A DNA stretch of 64,000 bases from Schistocerca nitens (lineage: Eukaryota; Arthropoda; Insecta; Orthoptera; Acrididae). The notes below the pieces were generated by a model. The model did not search any database and had not been told where the DNA came from. It saw only the letters and a list, made by a program, of their open reading frames with translations. Each line of letters opens with the position of its first letter. Position 1 is the first letter of the stretch. The stretch lies in the NCBI RefSeq assembly GCF_023898315.1, contig NC_064621.1, positions 537,437,383 through 537,501,382 of the forward strand, written 5' to 3'. Positions 30,757-41,974 of this stretch are shown piece by piece. The position numbers were made by a program, and so were the translations under genes.

Positions 30757-33719
30757 ATGATGATCTCTCAATTGGCAAAAGATTCCGGAATAGTCCCCCA
30801 TTCGGATCTCCGGGAGGGGACTGCCAAGGGGGAGGTTACCATGAGAAAAAGATTGAATAATAAGGATAACGTTCTACGAGTCGGGGCGTGGAATGTCAGA
30901 AGCTTGAACGTGATAGGGAAACTAGAAAATCTGAAAAGGGAAATGCAAAGGCTCAATTTAGATATAGTAGGGGTCAGTGAAGTGAAGTGGAAGGAAGACA
31001 AGGATTTCTGGTCAGATGAGTATTTGGTAATATCAACAGCAGCAGAAAATGGTATAACAGGTGTAGGATTCATTATGAATAGGAAGGTAGGGCAGAGGGT
31101 GTGTTACTGTGAACAGTTCAGTGACCGGGTTGTTCTAATCAGAATCGACAGCAGACCAACACCGACAACGATAGTTCAGGTATACATGCCGACGTCGCAA
31201 GCTGAAGATGAACAGATAGAGAAAGTGTATGAGGATATTGAAAGGGTAATGCAGTATGTAAAGGGGGACGAAAATCTAATAGTCATGGGCGACTGGAATG
31301 CAGTTGTAGGGGAAGGAGTAGAAGAAAAGGTTACAGGAGAATATGGGCTTGGGACGAGGAATGAAAGAGGAGAAAGACTAATTGAGTTCTGTAACAAGTT
31401 TCAGCTAGTAATAGCGAATACCCAGTTCAAGAATCACAGGAGGAGGAGGTATACTTGGAAAAGGGCGGGAGATACGGGATGATTTCAATTAGATTACATC
31501 ATGGTCAGACAGAGACTCCGAAATCAGATACTGGATTGTAAGGCGTACCCAGGAGCAGATATAGACTCAGATCACAATATAGTAGTGATGAAGAGTAGGC
31601 TGACGTTCAAGACATTAGTCAGGAAGAATCAATACGCAAAGAAGTGGGATACGGAAGTACTAAGGAATGACGAGATACGTTTGAAGTTCTCTAACGCTAT
31701 AGATACAGCAATAAGGAATAGCGCAGTAGGCAGTACAGTTGAAGAGGAATGGACATCTCTAAAAAGGGCCATCACAGAAGTTGGGAAGGAAAACATAGGT
31801 ACAAAGAAGGTAGCTGCGAAGAAACCATTGGTAAGAGAAGAAATACTTCAGTTGATTGATGAAAGGAGGAAGTACAAACATGTTCCGGGAAAATCAGGAA
31901 TACAGAAATACAAGTCGCTAAGGAATGAAATAAATAGGAAGTGCAGGGGAGCTAAGACGAAATGGCTGCAGGAAAAATGTGAAGACATCGAAAAAGATAT
32001 GATTGTCGGAAGGACAGACTCAGCATACAGGAAAGTCAAAACAACCTTTGGTGACATGAAAAGCAACGGTGGTAACATTAAGAGTGCAACGGGAATTCCA
32101 CTGTTAAATGCAGAGGAGAGAGCAGATAGGTGGAAAGAATACATTGAAAGCCTCTATGAGGGTGAAGATTTGTCTGATGTGATAGAAGAAGAAACACGAG
32201 TCGATTTAGAAGCGATAGTGGATCCAGTATTAGAATCGGAATTTAAAAGAGCTTTGGAGGACTTACGGTCAAATAAGGCAGAAGGGATGGATAACATTCC
32301 ATCAGAATTTCTAAAATCATTGGGGGAAGTGGCAACAAAACGACTATTCACGTTGGTGTGTAGAGTATATGAGTCTGGCGACATACCGTCTGAGTTTCGG
32401 AAAAGCATCATTCACACAATTCCGAAGACGGCAAGAGCTGACAAGTGCGAGAATTATCGCACAATCAGCTTAACAGCTCATGCATCGAAGCTGCTTACAA
32501 GAATAATATACAGAAGAATGGAAAAGAAAATTGAGAATGCGCTACGTGACGATCAGTTTGGCTTTAGGAAAAGTAAAGGGACGAGAGAGGCAATTCTGAT
32601 GTTACGCAAATAATGGAAGCAAGGCTAAAGAAAAATCAAGACACTTTCATAGGATTTGTCGACCTGGAAAAAGCGTTCGACAATATAAAATGGTGCAAGC
32701 TGTTCGAGATTCTGAAAAAAGTAGGGGTAAGCTATAGGGAGAGACGGGTCATATACAATATGTACAACAACCAAGAGGGAATAATAAGAGTGGACGATCA
32801 AGAACGAAGTGCTCGTATTAAGAAGGGTGTAAGACAAGGCTGTAGCCTTTCGCCCCTACTCTTCAATCTGTACATCGAGGAAGCATTGATGGAAATAAAA
32901 GAAAGGTTCAGGAGTGGAATTAAAATACAAGCTGAAAGGATATCAATGATACGATTCGCTGATGACATTGCTATCCTGAGTGAAAGTGAAGAAGAATTAA
33001 ATGATCTGCTGAACGGAATGAACAGTCTAATGAGTACACAGTATGGTTTGAGAGTAAATCGGAGAAAGACGAAGGTAATGAGAAGTAGTGGAAATGAGAA
33101 CAGCGAGAAACTTAACACCAGGATTGATGGTCACGAAGTCAATGAAGTTAAGGAATTCTGCTACCTAGGCAGTAAAATAACCAATGACGGACGGAGCAAG
33201 AAGGACATCAAAAGCAGACTCGCTATGGCAAAAAAGGCATTTCTGGCCAAGAGAAGTCTACTAGTATCAAATACCGGCCTTAATTTGAGGAAGAAATTTC
33301 TGAGGATGTACGTCTGGAGTACAGCATTGTATGGTAGTGAAACATGGACTGTTGGAAAACCGGAACAGAAGAGAATCGAAGCATTTGAGATGTGGTGCTA
33401 TAGACGAATGTTGAAAATTAGGTGGACTGATAATGTAAGGAATGAGGAGGTTCTACGCAGAATCGGAGAGGAAAGGAATATGTGGAAAACACTGATAAGG
33501 AGAAGGGACAGGATGATAGGACATCTGCTAAGACATGAGGGAATGACTCCCATGGTACTAGAGGGAGCTGTAGAGGGCAAAAACTGTAGAGGAAGACAGG
33601 GATTGGAATACGTCAAGCAAATAATTGAGGATGTAGGTTGCAAGTGCTACTCTGAGATGAAGAAGTTAGCACAGGAAAGGAATTCGTGGTGGGCCGCATC
33701 AAACCAGTCAGTAGACTAA
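30757..33719 (+). pseudogene. RTE-type LINE endonuclease-reverse transcriptase, two breaks
   Basis: Encodes an apurinic-like endonuclease that nicks the target and a reverse transcriptase that copies the LINE RNA there. The endonuclease motifs are VGAWNVRSLN (about 30880), VGVSEVKW (catalytic Glu), VMGDWNAVVG (Asp/Asn) and DIDSDHNIVV (about 31570). The RT motifs are ENYRTISLTAHASKLLTRII, GFVDLEKAFDNIKW, GVRQGCSLSPLLFNLYIEEA and RFADDIAIL with both Asp. The RTE-like C-terminus ends AQERNSWWAASNQSVD. A TGA at 31480-31482 stands where the frame expects Arg (GDTG*FQLDYIM). A one-base loss near 32605 shifts the frame within ILMLR/MEARLKK. Apart from these the roughly 980-codon frame is open, so decay is recent. 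Confidence 0.92.
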
Positions 33720-33745
33720 TGACCAAAAATTAAAAAAAAAAGAGC

Positions 33746-34682
33746 ATATGCACTATCAGACCAGTCCTGTGACTGGATTGAAGAGTTCCTAGATAACAGA
33801 ACGCTCCATGTCATTCTCAATGGAGAGAAGTCTTCCGAAGTAAGAGTGATTTCAGGTGTGCCGCAGGAGTGTGTCGTAGGACCGTTGCTATTCACAATAG
33901 TATATAAATGACCTTGGGGATAACATCGGAAGTTCACTGAGGCTTTTTGCGGATGAAGCTGTAGTATATCGAGAGGTTGTAACAATGGAAAATTGTACTG
34001 AAACGTAGGAGAATCTGCAACGAACTGACGCATGGCGCAGGGAATGGCAATTGAATCTCAATGTAGACAAGTGTAATGTGCTGCGAATACATAGAAAGAA
34101 AGATCCTTTATCATTTAGCTTCAATATAGCAGGTCAGCAACTGGAAGCAGTTATCTTGGGGTAGGCATAAGGAGTGATCTAAAATGGAATGACCATATAA
34201 AATTAATCGTCGGTAAAGCAGATGCCACACTGAGATTCATTGGAAGAATCCTAAGGAAATGCAATCTGAAAACAAAGGAAGTAGGTTACAGTACATTTGT
34301 TTACCCACAGCTTGGATATTGCTCAGCAGTGTGGGATCCGTACCTGATAGGGTTGATAGAAGAGAGAGAGAAGATCCAATGGAGAGCAGCGTGCTTCGTT
34401 ACAGGATCACTTAGTAATCGCAAAAGCGTTACGGAGATGATAGATAAACTCCTGTGGAAGACTATGCAAGAGAGACGCTCAGTAGCTCGGTACGGGCTTT
34501 TGTTGAAGTTTCGAGAACATACCTCCTCCGAGGAGTCAAGCAGTATATTGCTCCCTACTACGTATATCTCGCGAAGAGACCACGAGGATAAAATCAGAGA
34601 GATTAGAGCCCTTACAGTGGCATACCGACAATCTTTCTTTCCACGAACAATACGGGACTGGAATAGAAGGGAGAATCGATAG
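33746..34682 (+). pseudogene. Jockey-like LINE: 3' RT part after the nested insertion
   Basis: 3' continuation of the LINE that begins at 28890. It reads YALSDQSCDWIEEFLDNRTL, VISGVPQE(C)VVGPLLF, and an active-site region LFADEAVVY in which the second Asp of FADD is replaced by Glu. It then gives WQLNLNVDKCNVLRIHRKKD. The clear block 34329-34682 keeps the segments VTEMIDKLLWKTMQERRS, ARYGLLLKFREHTSSEESS and YRQSFFPRTIRDWNRREN, the conserved C-terminus. Several stops and frame changes occur. It is non-functional. Confidence 0.85.
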
Positions 34683-34756
34683 ATGTTCTCAAGGTACCCT
34701 CCGCCACATACCGTCAGGTGACTTGTGGAGTATGGATGTAGATGTAGAATACTCAA

Positions 34757-35079
34757 CGGTTCCTGTCCGTCAGTACATGAGGTCTGTCTGGTCTTGGTTT
34801 ATTTGGGGTTGTTCCTTCCAGTTTCCACTTCTCAACCACAACTCGAACAGTAGACGTAAGGAGCTTCAGAAAGGCTGAATCGTTCCTGATGTATTTGTTA
34901 TTCAGGCGACATTCAATGACTTGTTCACATTCTAAGCCAACGAGCTCTCATAACCAAACCATTCTGCTGTTCCTGCTTCTCTACTGTGAACACAATCTCC
35001 CCGCATCCTTTTATGCTGTTGAGCCTGCCTCTGACATTACAGACTGGCATCCGCATCAGACAGCGTAAAGTATACAAAA
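34757..35079. other. No recognised feature
   Basis: About 320 bp between the LINE tail and the next Tc1-like element, with no motif or repeat boundary seen. Confidence 0.4.
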
Positions 35080-35155
35080 TACACTACTGGCCATTAAAGT
35101 TGCAACACCAAGAAGAAATGCAAATGATAAACGGGTATTCATTGGACAAATATAT

Positions 35156-35345
35156 GCCGGCCGGGGAAGCCGAGCGGTTCTAGGCGCTACAGTCTGGAAC
35201 CGCGTGACCGCTACGGTCGCAGGTTCGAATCCTGCCTCGGGCATGGATGTGTGTGATGTCCTTAGGTTAGTTAGGTTTAAGTAGTTCTAGGTTCTAGGGG
35301 ACTGATGACCTCAGAAGTTAAGTCCCATAGTGCTCAGCACCATTT
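35156..35345 (+). repeat. tRNA-derived SINE inside the Tc1-like element
   Basis: Common-family SINE with B box GGTTCGAATCC. A perfect 11-bp duplication GACAAATATAT flanks it at 35145-35155 and 35346-35356. Confidence 0.95.
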
Positions 35346-35416
35346 GACAAATATATAATACTAGAACTGACATTGATTACATTTTCACGCAATTTGGGTG
35401 CATAGATCCTGAGGAA

Positions 35417-36357
35417 TCAGTACCCAGAACAACCACCTCTGGCTTCAACACGATACCACAGTTCATCAGAAGTAGTGATTGGCGTATCTTGACGAGCCAG
35501 TTGCTCGGCCACCATTGACCAGACGTTTTCAGTTGGTGAGAGATCTGGAGAATGTGCTGGCCAGGTCAGCAGTCGAACATTTCCTGTATCCAGAAAGGTC
35601 CGTACAGGACCTGCAACATGCGGTCGTGCGTTATCCTGCTGAAATGTAGGGTTTCGCATCGACGAATCAAGGGTAGAGCCACGGGTCGTAACACATCTGA
35701 AATGTAACGTTCACTGTTCAAAGTGCCGTCAATGCGAACAAGAGGTGACCGAGACGTGTAACCAATGGCACCCCATACCATCACGCCGGGTAATGCGCCA
35801 GTTTGGCGATGACGAATACACACTTCCAATGAGCGTTCACCGCGATGTCGCCAAACACGGATGCGACCATCATGGTGCTGTAAACAGAACATGGATTCAT
35901 CCGAAAAAATGACGTGTTGCCATTCTTGCACCCAGGTTCGTCGTTGAGTACACCATCGCAGGTGCTGCTGTCTGTGATGCAGCGTCAGGGATCTCCGAGC
36001 TGATAGTCCATGCTGCTGCAAACTTCGTCGAACTGTTCGTGCATATTGTTGTTGTCTTGCAAACGTCTCCATCTGTTGACTGAGGGATCGAGACGTGGCT
36101 GCACGATCCGTTACAGCCATGCGGATAAGATGCCTTCATCTCGACTGGTAGTGATACGTGGCCGTAGGGATCCAGCACGGCGTTCCGTATTACCCTCCTG
36201 AACCCACCTATTCCATATTCTGCTAACAGTCATTGGATCTCGACCAACGCGAGCAGCAATGTCGCGATACGATAAACCGCAGTCGCGATAGGCTACAGTC
36301 CGACCTTTATCAAAGTCGGAAACGTGATGGTACGCATTTCTCCTCCTTACACAAGGC
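35417..36357 (-). pseudogene. Tc1-like transposase (DD34E), decayed
   Basis: Encoded the DDE transposase of the element. The N-terminal block (36111-36392) reads RRRNAYHHVSDFDKGRTVAY, then CGLSYRDIAARVGRDPMTVS and RIWNRWVQEGNTERRAG. These are two helix-turn-helix motifs. The ATG expected at MPRV appears as AAG, so the start is lost. The core block (35566-36120) has VIFSDESMFCLQHHDGRIRV with the first Asp. The last block (35417-35659) has TFQQDNARPHVAGPVRTFLD (second Asp) and HSPDLSPTENVWSMV (Glu), with 34 residues between. Two frameshifts divide the three blocks. It is non-functional. Confidence 0.9.
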
Positions 36358-36591
36358 TTCACAACAACGTTACACCAGGCAACGACGGTCAACTGCTGTT
36401 TGTGTATGAGAAATCGGTGGGAATTTTCCTCGTGTCAGCACGTTGTAGGTGTCGCCACCGGCGCCAACCTTGTGTGAATGCTCTGAAAAACTAATCACTT
36501 GCATATCAGAGCATCTTCTTCCTGTCGGCTAAATTTCGCGTCTGCAGCACGTCATCTTCGTGGTGTAGCACTTTTAATGGCGAGTAGTGTA

Positions 36592-37254
36592 TGTTATTGA
36601 CAGATTGCAGTCGCGGGTGGCAGTGATGGCGAGTGTAGACATCTGTCGATTTCGTCCGATTCCGAATTTGTTAAAAGAGTTCTGTCCCTTAGAAAGGTTA
36701 GGCTCGTTTCTTGTTCACTGAACGACAATGGGAAACTGTTGCGAATACTGTGCAAAGTCGGAAATAGCTTCCCTACGCGGAGCCCCACAGTGTCCCAGAA
36801 TCCATCAGAGACTGGCAGCATACACCACTGTGTATTTCATGGCGGTCGGTGATCGCCCTTCGAGTGTGGCACAGGCGGCTTAAGTTGCCCGGCGCGCGCA
36901 AATCCAGCACAGCGCTCCACTCACTTAGCGGCCCATTGTGTGCCCGCCGAGAGCCGTTTTGTAGTATTAACTCCCCAACTACCACAGCAGTGCAGAGCAG
37001 AGAATAGCAGCCGGCGGTCTGCCTTGGTTCACTCACAGCTACCTAACTTTTATGCTATTGGAATGGATTCCCAAGTCAGTTAATTGGCTCTGTTGTACAA
37101 CTTACGAGCGCTCTCTACACTCGCGTATTGCCACTTTCTCCGGGAAAGCAAACTTTCGCTACAAGAATCTACATAGACTCTGAAAACGGATACCGAGGCT
37201 AATGAAAGCCAGATCCCCCTCTTTGTCCACCCAGAGCGTCGAACACAATGGAGC
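36592..37254. other. No recognised feature
   Basis: GC-richer near 36780-37000. Minus-strand frames of 70-87 codons carry no motif. Confidence 0.4.
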
Positions 37255-37440
37255 CCTGAGTAACACCTCGTTCGCTGTCTTCTGGAAGGCATTCGATGAA
37301 GTTCCGAATTGCCGTTTAGTGAATAAAGTTCAAGATTATCGAGTACTGGACAAACTTGGAAACTAGATTCCGACTTTCTAGCACATGGATGTCAAAGGAT
37401 TGCGCTTAACGGGACGGAAACATCAGGTGTGAAGCTTGTA
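37255..37440 (+). mobile_element. Small LINE reverse-transcriptase relic
   Basis: The plus strand gives FWKAFDEVPNCRLVNKVQDY followed by stops, matching the FRKAFDTVPHSRLMNKVRAY part of the jockey-like LINE at 30000. Only this short piece is recognisable. Confidence 0.55.
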
Positions 37441-38055
37441 ATAATAAATGTGAAACACGTTTTATTTGATTTTAGACCAATAGATTTATCTACATCAGCA
37501 CCTACATGGATACTATGCAAATCACACTTAAGGGTCTGGCAGAGGGTTCGTCGAACCACCTTCACAATAATTATCTGTTGTTCCACTCTCGAATAGTGCG
37601 CGGAAAAAACCTGTATCTTTCCGTGCGAGCTCTGATGTTTCTTATTTTTTTTTTATTTTGATCGTTTCTCCCTACGTAGGTCGCGGTCAACAAAATGTTT
37701 TCGCATTCGGAGAAGAAACTTGATGACAGAAGTTTTGTGAGAAGATTCCGCTGCAACGAAAAATGTTGTCAATCCTAAATCCTGTATCATGTCCGTGACA
37801 CTCTCTCCCCTATTTCGTGATAATACAAAACGTGCTGCTCTTCTCTGAACTTGCTCGATGTACCCCGGTAATCCTATCTGGTAAGGATCCAAGACCGCGC
37901 TGCAATATTGTGAAGCAGGACGGACAAGCAAAGCGTAGGCAGTATCTTAAATAGTTTTGTTACATTTTCTAAGTATTCAGCCAAAAAACGCAGTATTTGC
38001 TTTATCTTCCCCACAACATTTTCTATGTTTTCGTAATCGTAATTTCTAAATATTT

Positions 38056-38460
38056 GCCGGCCGGAGTGGCCGTGCGGTTCTAGGCGCTACAGTCTGGAAC
38101 CGAGCGACCGCTACGGTCGCAGGTTCGAATTTTGCCTCGGGCATGGATGTGTGTGATGTCCTTAGGTTAGTTAGGTTTAATTAGTTCTAAGGTATAGGCG
38201 ACTGATGACCTCAGAAGTTAAAAATGGTTCAAATGGCTCTGAGCACTATGGGACTTAACATCTGTGGTCATCAGTCCCCTAGAACTACTTAAACCTAACT
38301 AACCTAAGGACATCACACACATTCATGCCCGAGGCAGGAATCGAACCTACCGCCATAGCAGTCGCGCGGTTCCGGACTGAGCGCCTAGAACCGCGAGACC
38401 ACCGCGGCCGGCTCTCAGAAATTAAGTCGCATAGTGGTCAGAGTCATTTGAACCATTTTG
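38056..38460 (+). repeat. tRNA-derived SINE, interrupted by another SINE
   Basis: Common-family SINE, plus strand: head GGCCGGAGTGGCCGTGCGG, tail resuming at 38426 and ending CATTTGAACCATTTTG. Flanks TCTAAATATTT (38045-38055) and TCTAAGTACTT (38461-38471) form an 11-bp duplication with two differences. Confidence 0.9.
38222..38413 (-). repeat. tRNA-derived SINE inside the SINE at 38056-38460
   Basis: Common-family SINE in opposite orientation to its host. Flanked by CTCAGAAGTTAA (38210-38221) and CTCAGAAATTAA (38414-38425), a 12-bp duplication with one mismatch. Confidence 0.92.
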
Positions 38461-39255
38461 TCTAAGTACTTAGTTGAATTTGCGGCCTTTAGATTTGAAT
38501 AATTTATCGTGTAACTGAAGTTTAACGGATTCCTTTTGGCACTCATGAGGATGACGTCACACTTTTCCTTATGTAGCATCAATTGCCAATTTTCGCACCA
38601 TTCAGCTATCTTTCTTAAATCGTTTTACAATTTGTTTTGATCTTATGATGAGGTTACTAGTTGATAAACGACAGCATCTTCTGCAAACAATCTAAGACGG
38701 CGGCTCAGATTGTCTCCTAAATCGTTTAATTAGATAAGGAACATCAAAGGGCCTATAACACTACTTTGGGGAACGACAGAAATCACTTCTGTTTTACTCG
38801 ATGACTTTCCGCGAATTACTACGAACTGTAACCTTTCTGACAGGAAATCACGCATCCAGTCACGTAACTAAGACGATATTCCACAAGTAGGCAACTTCAG
38901 TACAAGCCGCTTGTGTGGTACAGTGTCCAAAACCTTCTGGAAAACTATAAATATGGAATCAAATTGAAAATTTGTCAATAGCACTCAACTCCTCGAACGT
39001 GTAAAGAGCTAGCTGTTTTCTACAAACGTGTTGACTGTGTGTCAGTATACCGTTCCCTTCGAGATAATTCATAATGTTCGAACACAATATATGTTCTAAA
39101 ATACTGCTGCGTATCGATGTTAATGATGTGGGCCAATAATTTATTGCATTTCTCCAACTACTTTTCTGGGAAATTGGTATGATCTTTGCAACTTTCCAGT
39201 CTTTGGGTACGGTTCTTTCGTCTAGAGAGTGGTTGTATATGGTTGCTAAGTATTT

Positions 39256-39824
39256 ATACGTTTATGGACATGGAATAAAGAATAGCAGTGGGAATGAAAT
39301 GCATGTATTCCTTCATGGAGAGGCTCAGCTCAATTTCAGTATCAGCAAACACCAGGATGGGAGGATACAGGGCAGTTACATGCCCAGCAGTCATTTACGA
39401 TTGAGAAACCTGAAGCATGACTAAAGGAATGTGAGCTAACACGAATAGCGCTCTCATTTAACTAGATAACGGAAAGAGTCAGCCTAGAGGATTTGTAAAA
39501 CGAACCCTGTCGTCCAGGACCGTGTGCCACAAAGGGGGCAGATTCATCATGAGATGGGGAAACTCACAGGCATCTGTTGTCAGGGGTCTAAGCGCTGTAA
39601 TGTGCAAGTGAGACTGACTAGAACCTACGTCGTAGGGAAACCTAGTAGAATCCGTTTGTGGCTGAGGAGACGTAGGAGTGTTAAACATGGCGGACCTAAG
39701 ACCGACCATAAAGGGAAACATTTATGAAAACTATTTAATCCTGTAGAAATGCAGGGAATCAAGCCACAGTAATTTTAATCTGCCATCCTCCATAAATTTT
39801 CATGGTGATACCAACAGAACTTGA
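39256..39824. other. No recognised feature
   Basis: Short frames on both strands (39179-39424, 39479-39727) without motifs. Confidence 0.4.
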
Positions 39825-40056
39825 CCGAGCGAGGTGGCGCAGTGGTTAGACACTGGACTCGCATTCGGAAGGACGACGGTTCAATCCCGCGTCCGGCCAT
39901 CCTGATTTAGGTTTTCCGTGATTTCCCTAAATCACTCCAGGCAAATGCCGGGATGGTTCCTCTGAAAGGGCACGGCCGACTTCCTTCCCCATCCTTCCCT
40001 AAAGATGAGACCGATGACCACGCTGTCTGGTCTCCTTCCCCAAACCAACCAACCAA
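39825..40056 (+). repeat. tRNA-derived SINE, GAGCGAGGTGG family
   Basis: Head GAGCGAGGTGGCGCAGTGG, B box GGTTCAATCCC, and 3' end CCAACCAACCAACC. The flanking CCAACAGAACTTGA at 39811-39824 and 40057-40070 is a 14-bp duplication, of which at least CAGAACTTGA is independent of the tail. Confidence 0.95.
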
Positions 40057-40070
40057 CCAACAGAACTTGA

Positions 40071-41319
40071 ATATTGATCAAATCTATAATAGTTTAGGAT
40101 TTACTGTTGAAGTGAAATTAACAAGTTTTGCTACAAAGACTTGAATGCTACAATCTGAACGCTTTGATCGATCTTAACGATCGACATTTCATATAGAAGC
40201 GCATCACTAAAATGACAAACGTTGTAAATATCAACTCTGTGACTTTATTTATTTAAAAGATACAGTAAATTGAAATTATCAGTATTTTCATTTAAGCATC
40301 AGATCATCATTTCCTTCACACAAAACACATTGAACGATGACAGCACCACACCTTATTGAATCAAAGGATAATAGAATATTTGATGTAAAGTTTAGTGCAT
40401 AATAGTTACTTTTGTTCTTTATTTATTTATTAGAAAGCACATTGGTGCAAGGCTACTGTCCGTGACATTCAAAGTAAAGAAGGAAGTTGTATTGCTTTTA
40501 TGTAAAAAAAATTTACGTTTATTTTGTAATGGATATTATTGTTACTTTATTTAGAACGTGAAAGTGGTCTAGCTTAGATTATTTAAATACGTTAAAATGT
40601 AAAATAATGTAGAATAAGCTGTAGCCAATCAAATGGACGGCTTCAGGAAAGGGAACTGCCCTAGTCAGTTGAGCGAGGGTATTCGGCGCGCGGGAAACGA
40701 GACCGCGGACGGACAGAGCTGGTCTAGACACCAAAGAGTACAGTTCGGCTGGAGACACCAAAGGGTACAGTTCGGTTTGAAACTCGAAAGCGGACAGTCG
40801 GTCTTTAGGCAGCTAGGAAGCGAAATTTCGCGTTGTGTGGTATCGTGGGACTTAGTCTCTGAGCGGTGAGCAGCCGCGCGTGGTGTGAACTCGTAACTTT
40901 TCTCGTCGGTAACTTGTATTTCGCGATGAGATTGTGAACAATCGAACTGTGTCAAACGAATATACGCTCGAGTGTAACAGTAACTCTAAACACGACCACT
41001 TTCGCTATTAGTTTGCTTTCTGAATAAACATTATTCTAACCAAATAGCAACTGTGTGGCGTACATCATTTATGGGTCGTTAATTTAGTTCCCGATATTAT
41101 TATTACTGTTATTGTATGTTACGTTAACTTTAATTTCGCAAACTTGCCATCAGCCAGAAAATTTAACCAAAGGGTCACAAGAGTCTAATTTAGGGCGTGT
41201 AAAGCGACACGTGCGGTTCAACATGTAGACGAGTTTCAGCCAAGACATTTTAAACGGAGAGGAAACGCATGTGAGCCCGAACATCTTTAGGATTTTAGCT
41301 CGCAGGAGGAAAGGAAAAA
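40071..41319. other. No recognised gene; CpG-rich block with a 27-bp tandem pair
   Basis: AT-rich to 40600, then CpG-rich 40640-40960, then AATAAA at about 41021. A 27-bp unit starting AGACACCAAAG is repeated in tandem at 40726-40752 and 40753-40779 with few differences. Promoter- or exon-like composition is possible, but I see no conserved frame or splice pattern. Confidence 0.4.
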
Positions 41320-41715
41320 CTAGTAATATTTGAAAGAATTGAGGAAGATACGGGGACCACTCTTATATAAGGGAGTTTGGAGAAGGAGGAGAAATGAAGA
41401 ATATACCTCTTGATGAACAGCTAACAATCCTACAGAAGTTGAAGAGCAAAAGACTCCAGTAGGCAGGCCGTCCAGCTCGTATGCCAGAAGGAAGAGAGGT
41501 GAAGCTTGAGGGGAAACAAAACACCAGGCGCTCCATTGGACCACCAAGGCCGCGCTGGATAAACGATCTGGTGACCGACCTGGCAACCCAGAGAAATGAA
41601 GTCGTCTGCAGGAACCGAACACAAAACGGAGAGGAATGGAGGCAGTTTGCGAAAGCAGCGCACGTTCTGCACGGCCTGTGATAGCTGGATATGTATATGT
41701 ATGTATATTTGTCCA
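41320..41715 (+). mobile_element. 3'-terminal fragment of an RTE/CR1-like LINE
   Basis: The plus-strand frame 41481-41681 reads GPPRPRWINDLVTDLATQRN, then NGEEWRQFAKAAHVLHGL. This matches the usual C-terminus of many LINE polyproteins (GRPxxRWxDD...W...A...). It is followed by a TATGTA-type microsatellite at 41692-41712. The rest of the element is absent. Confidence 0.6.
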
Positions 41716-41974
41716 CAAATAGAATATCAGAAGCATAAACAATTAGCACTACTTTACATTCAATCTAAAAATGGCACAGAAAGAAGTAAACACTCATAAT
41801 TCTGCTTGACAGCTGATTCTACACCAAAGAGAGATTCTTGAGTAAAAATAGGAAGTTAGTCACAAACCTCTAAACTGTCATCATATCTGTTAACGAGTAT
41901 TTGCAATTTCTGATAACTTGTTACGTTGTACATAATTATTTTCAGCCTGAATCTGAAATAGTAAATGGAACGTA

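Larger units (their letters stand above)
30028..33739 (+). mobile_element. Composite RTE-type LINE with two tRNA-like segments at its 5' end
   Basis: One insertion of about 3.7 kb flanked by AAGAGC (30022-30027 and 33740-33745; the right copy merges with the A-tail). In order it has a hairpin, a tRNA-like 5' module (30046-30212) and a tRNA-Met-like 3' part (30213-30272). Next come a 5' leader, a coding region for endonuclease plus RT, and a short A-rich tail. A SINE sits in the leader at 30431-30633. The coding region has two clear breaks, so it is nearly whole and fairly recent. Confidence 0.9.
28890..34750 (+). mobile_element. Jockey-like LINE split by an RTE-type LINE insertion
   Basis: The 5' part runs from about 28890 to 30027 and the 3' part from 33740 to about 34750. 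Rejoined at the shared AAGAGC, they read through the RT domain in order. It is 5' truncated within the endonuclease and ends in a short GGATGTAGATGTAG tail. A run of 19 C interrupts the coding region at 29717-29735. It is older than the nested insertion. Confidence 0.88.
35082..36589 (-). mobile_element. Tc1-like transposon (CACTACTGG ends), decayed, with a SINE inside
   Basis: Ends CACTACTGGCCATTAAAG (left) and the complement of CACTACTCGCCATTAAAA (right) form an imperfect inverted repeat of roughly 30 bp. A TA duplication lies at 35080-35081 and 36590-36591. A minus-strand transposase relic fills most of it. A SINE is inserted near the left end (35156-35345). A second copy of this family is at 46776-48064. 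Confidence 0.93.
37571..39240 (-). pseudogene. Jockey-like LINE reverse transcriptase, heavily decayed
   Basis: C-terminal blocks are readable. At 37653-37931 it shows LVRPASQYCSAVLDPYQIGL, then EYIEQ-like QVQRRAARFVLSRNRGES. At 37571-37756 it shows SECENILLTATYVGRNDQNK and the ERYRFFPRTIREWNNR end. Upstream of the SINEs (38465-39240) the plus strand complements the active-site and FRKAFD regions, but every frame is broken. It is non-functional and looks older than the copies at 6.5 and 11.5 kb. Confidence 0.8.
37488..39255 (-). mobile_element. 5'-truncated jockey-like LINE carrying nested SINEs
   Basis: Same family and orientation as 6489-8157, with the 3' end at about 37488 (CTACATCAGCACCTACATGG). 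The 5' truncation is near 39255, after the region matching CTTTGGGTACGG. A SINE with a second SINE inside it splits the LINE at 38056-38460. Confidence 0.85.

Noticed and set aside
35200-35250. Functional tRNA gene
   Set aside because: The tRNA-like head (A and B boxes) is part of a SINE with a long tail and target duplication. The same holds for the other tRNA-like heads in the window.
41320-41749. Minus-strand frames of 128-140 codons with hydrophobic stretches
   Set aside because: They are antisense to a recognisable LINE C-terminus on the plus strand.
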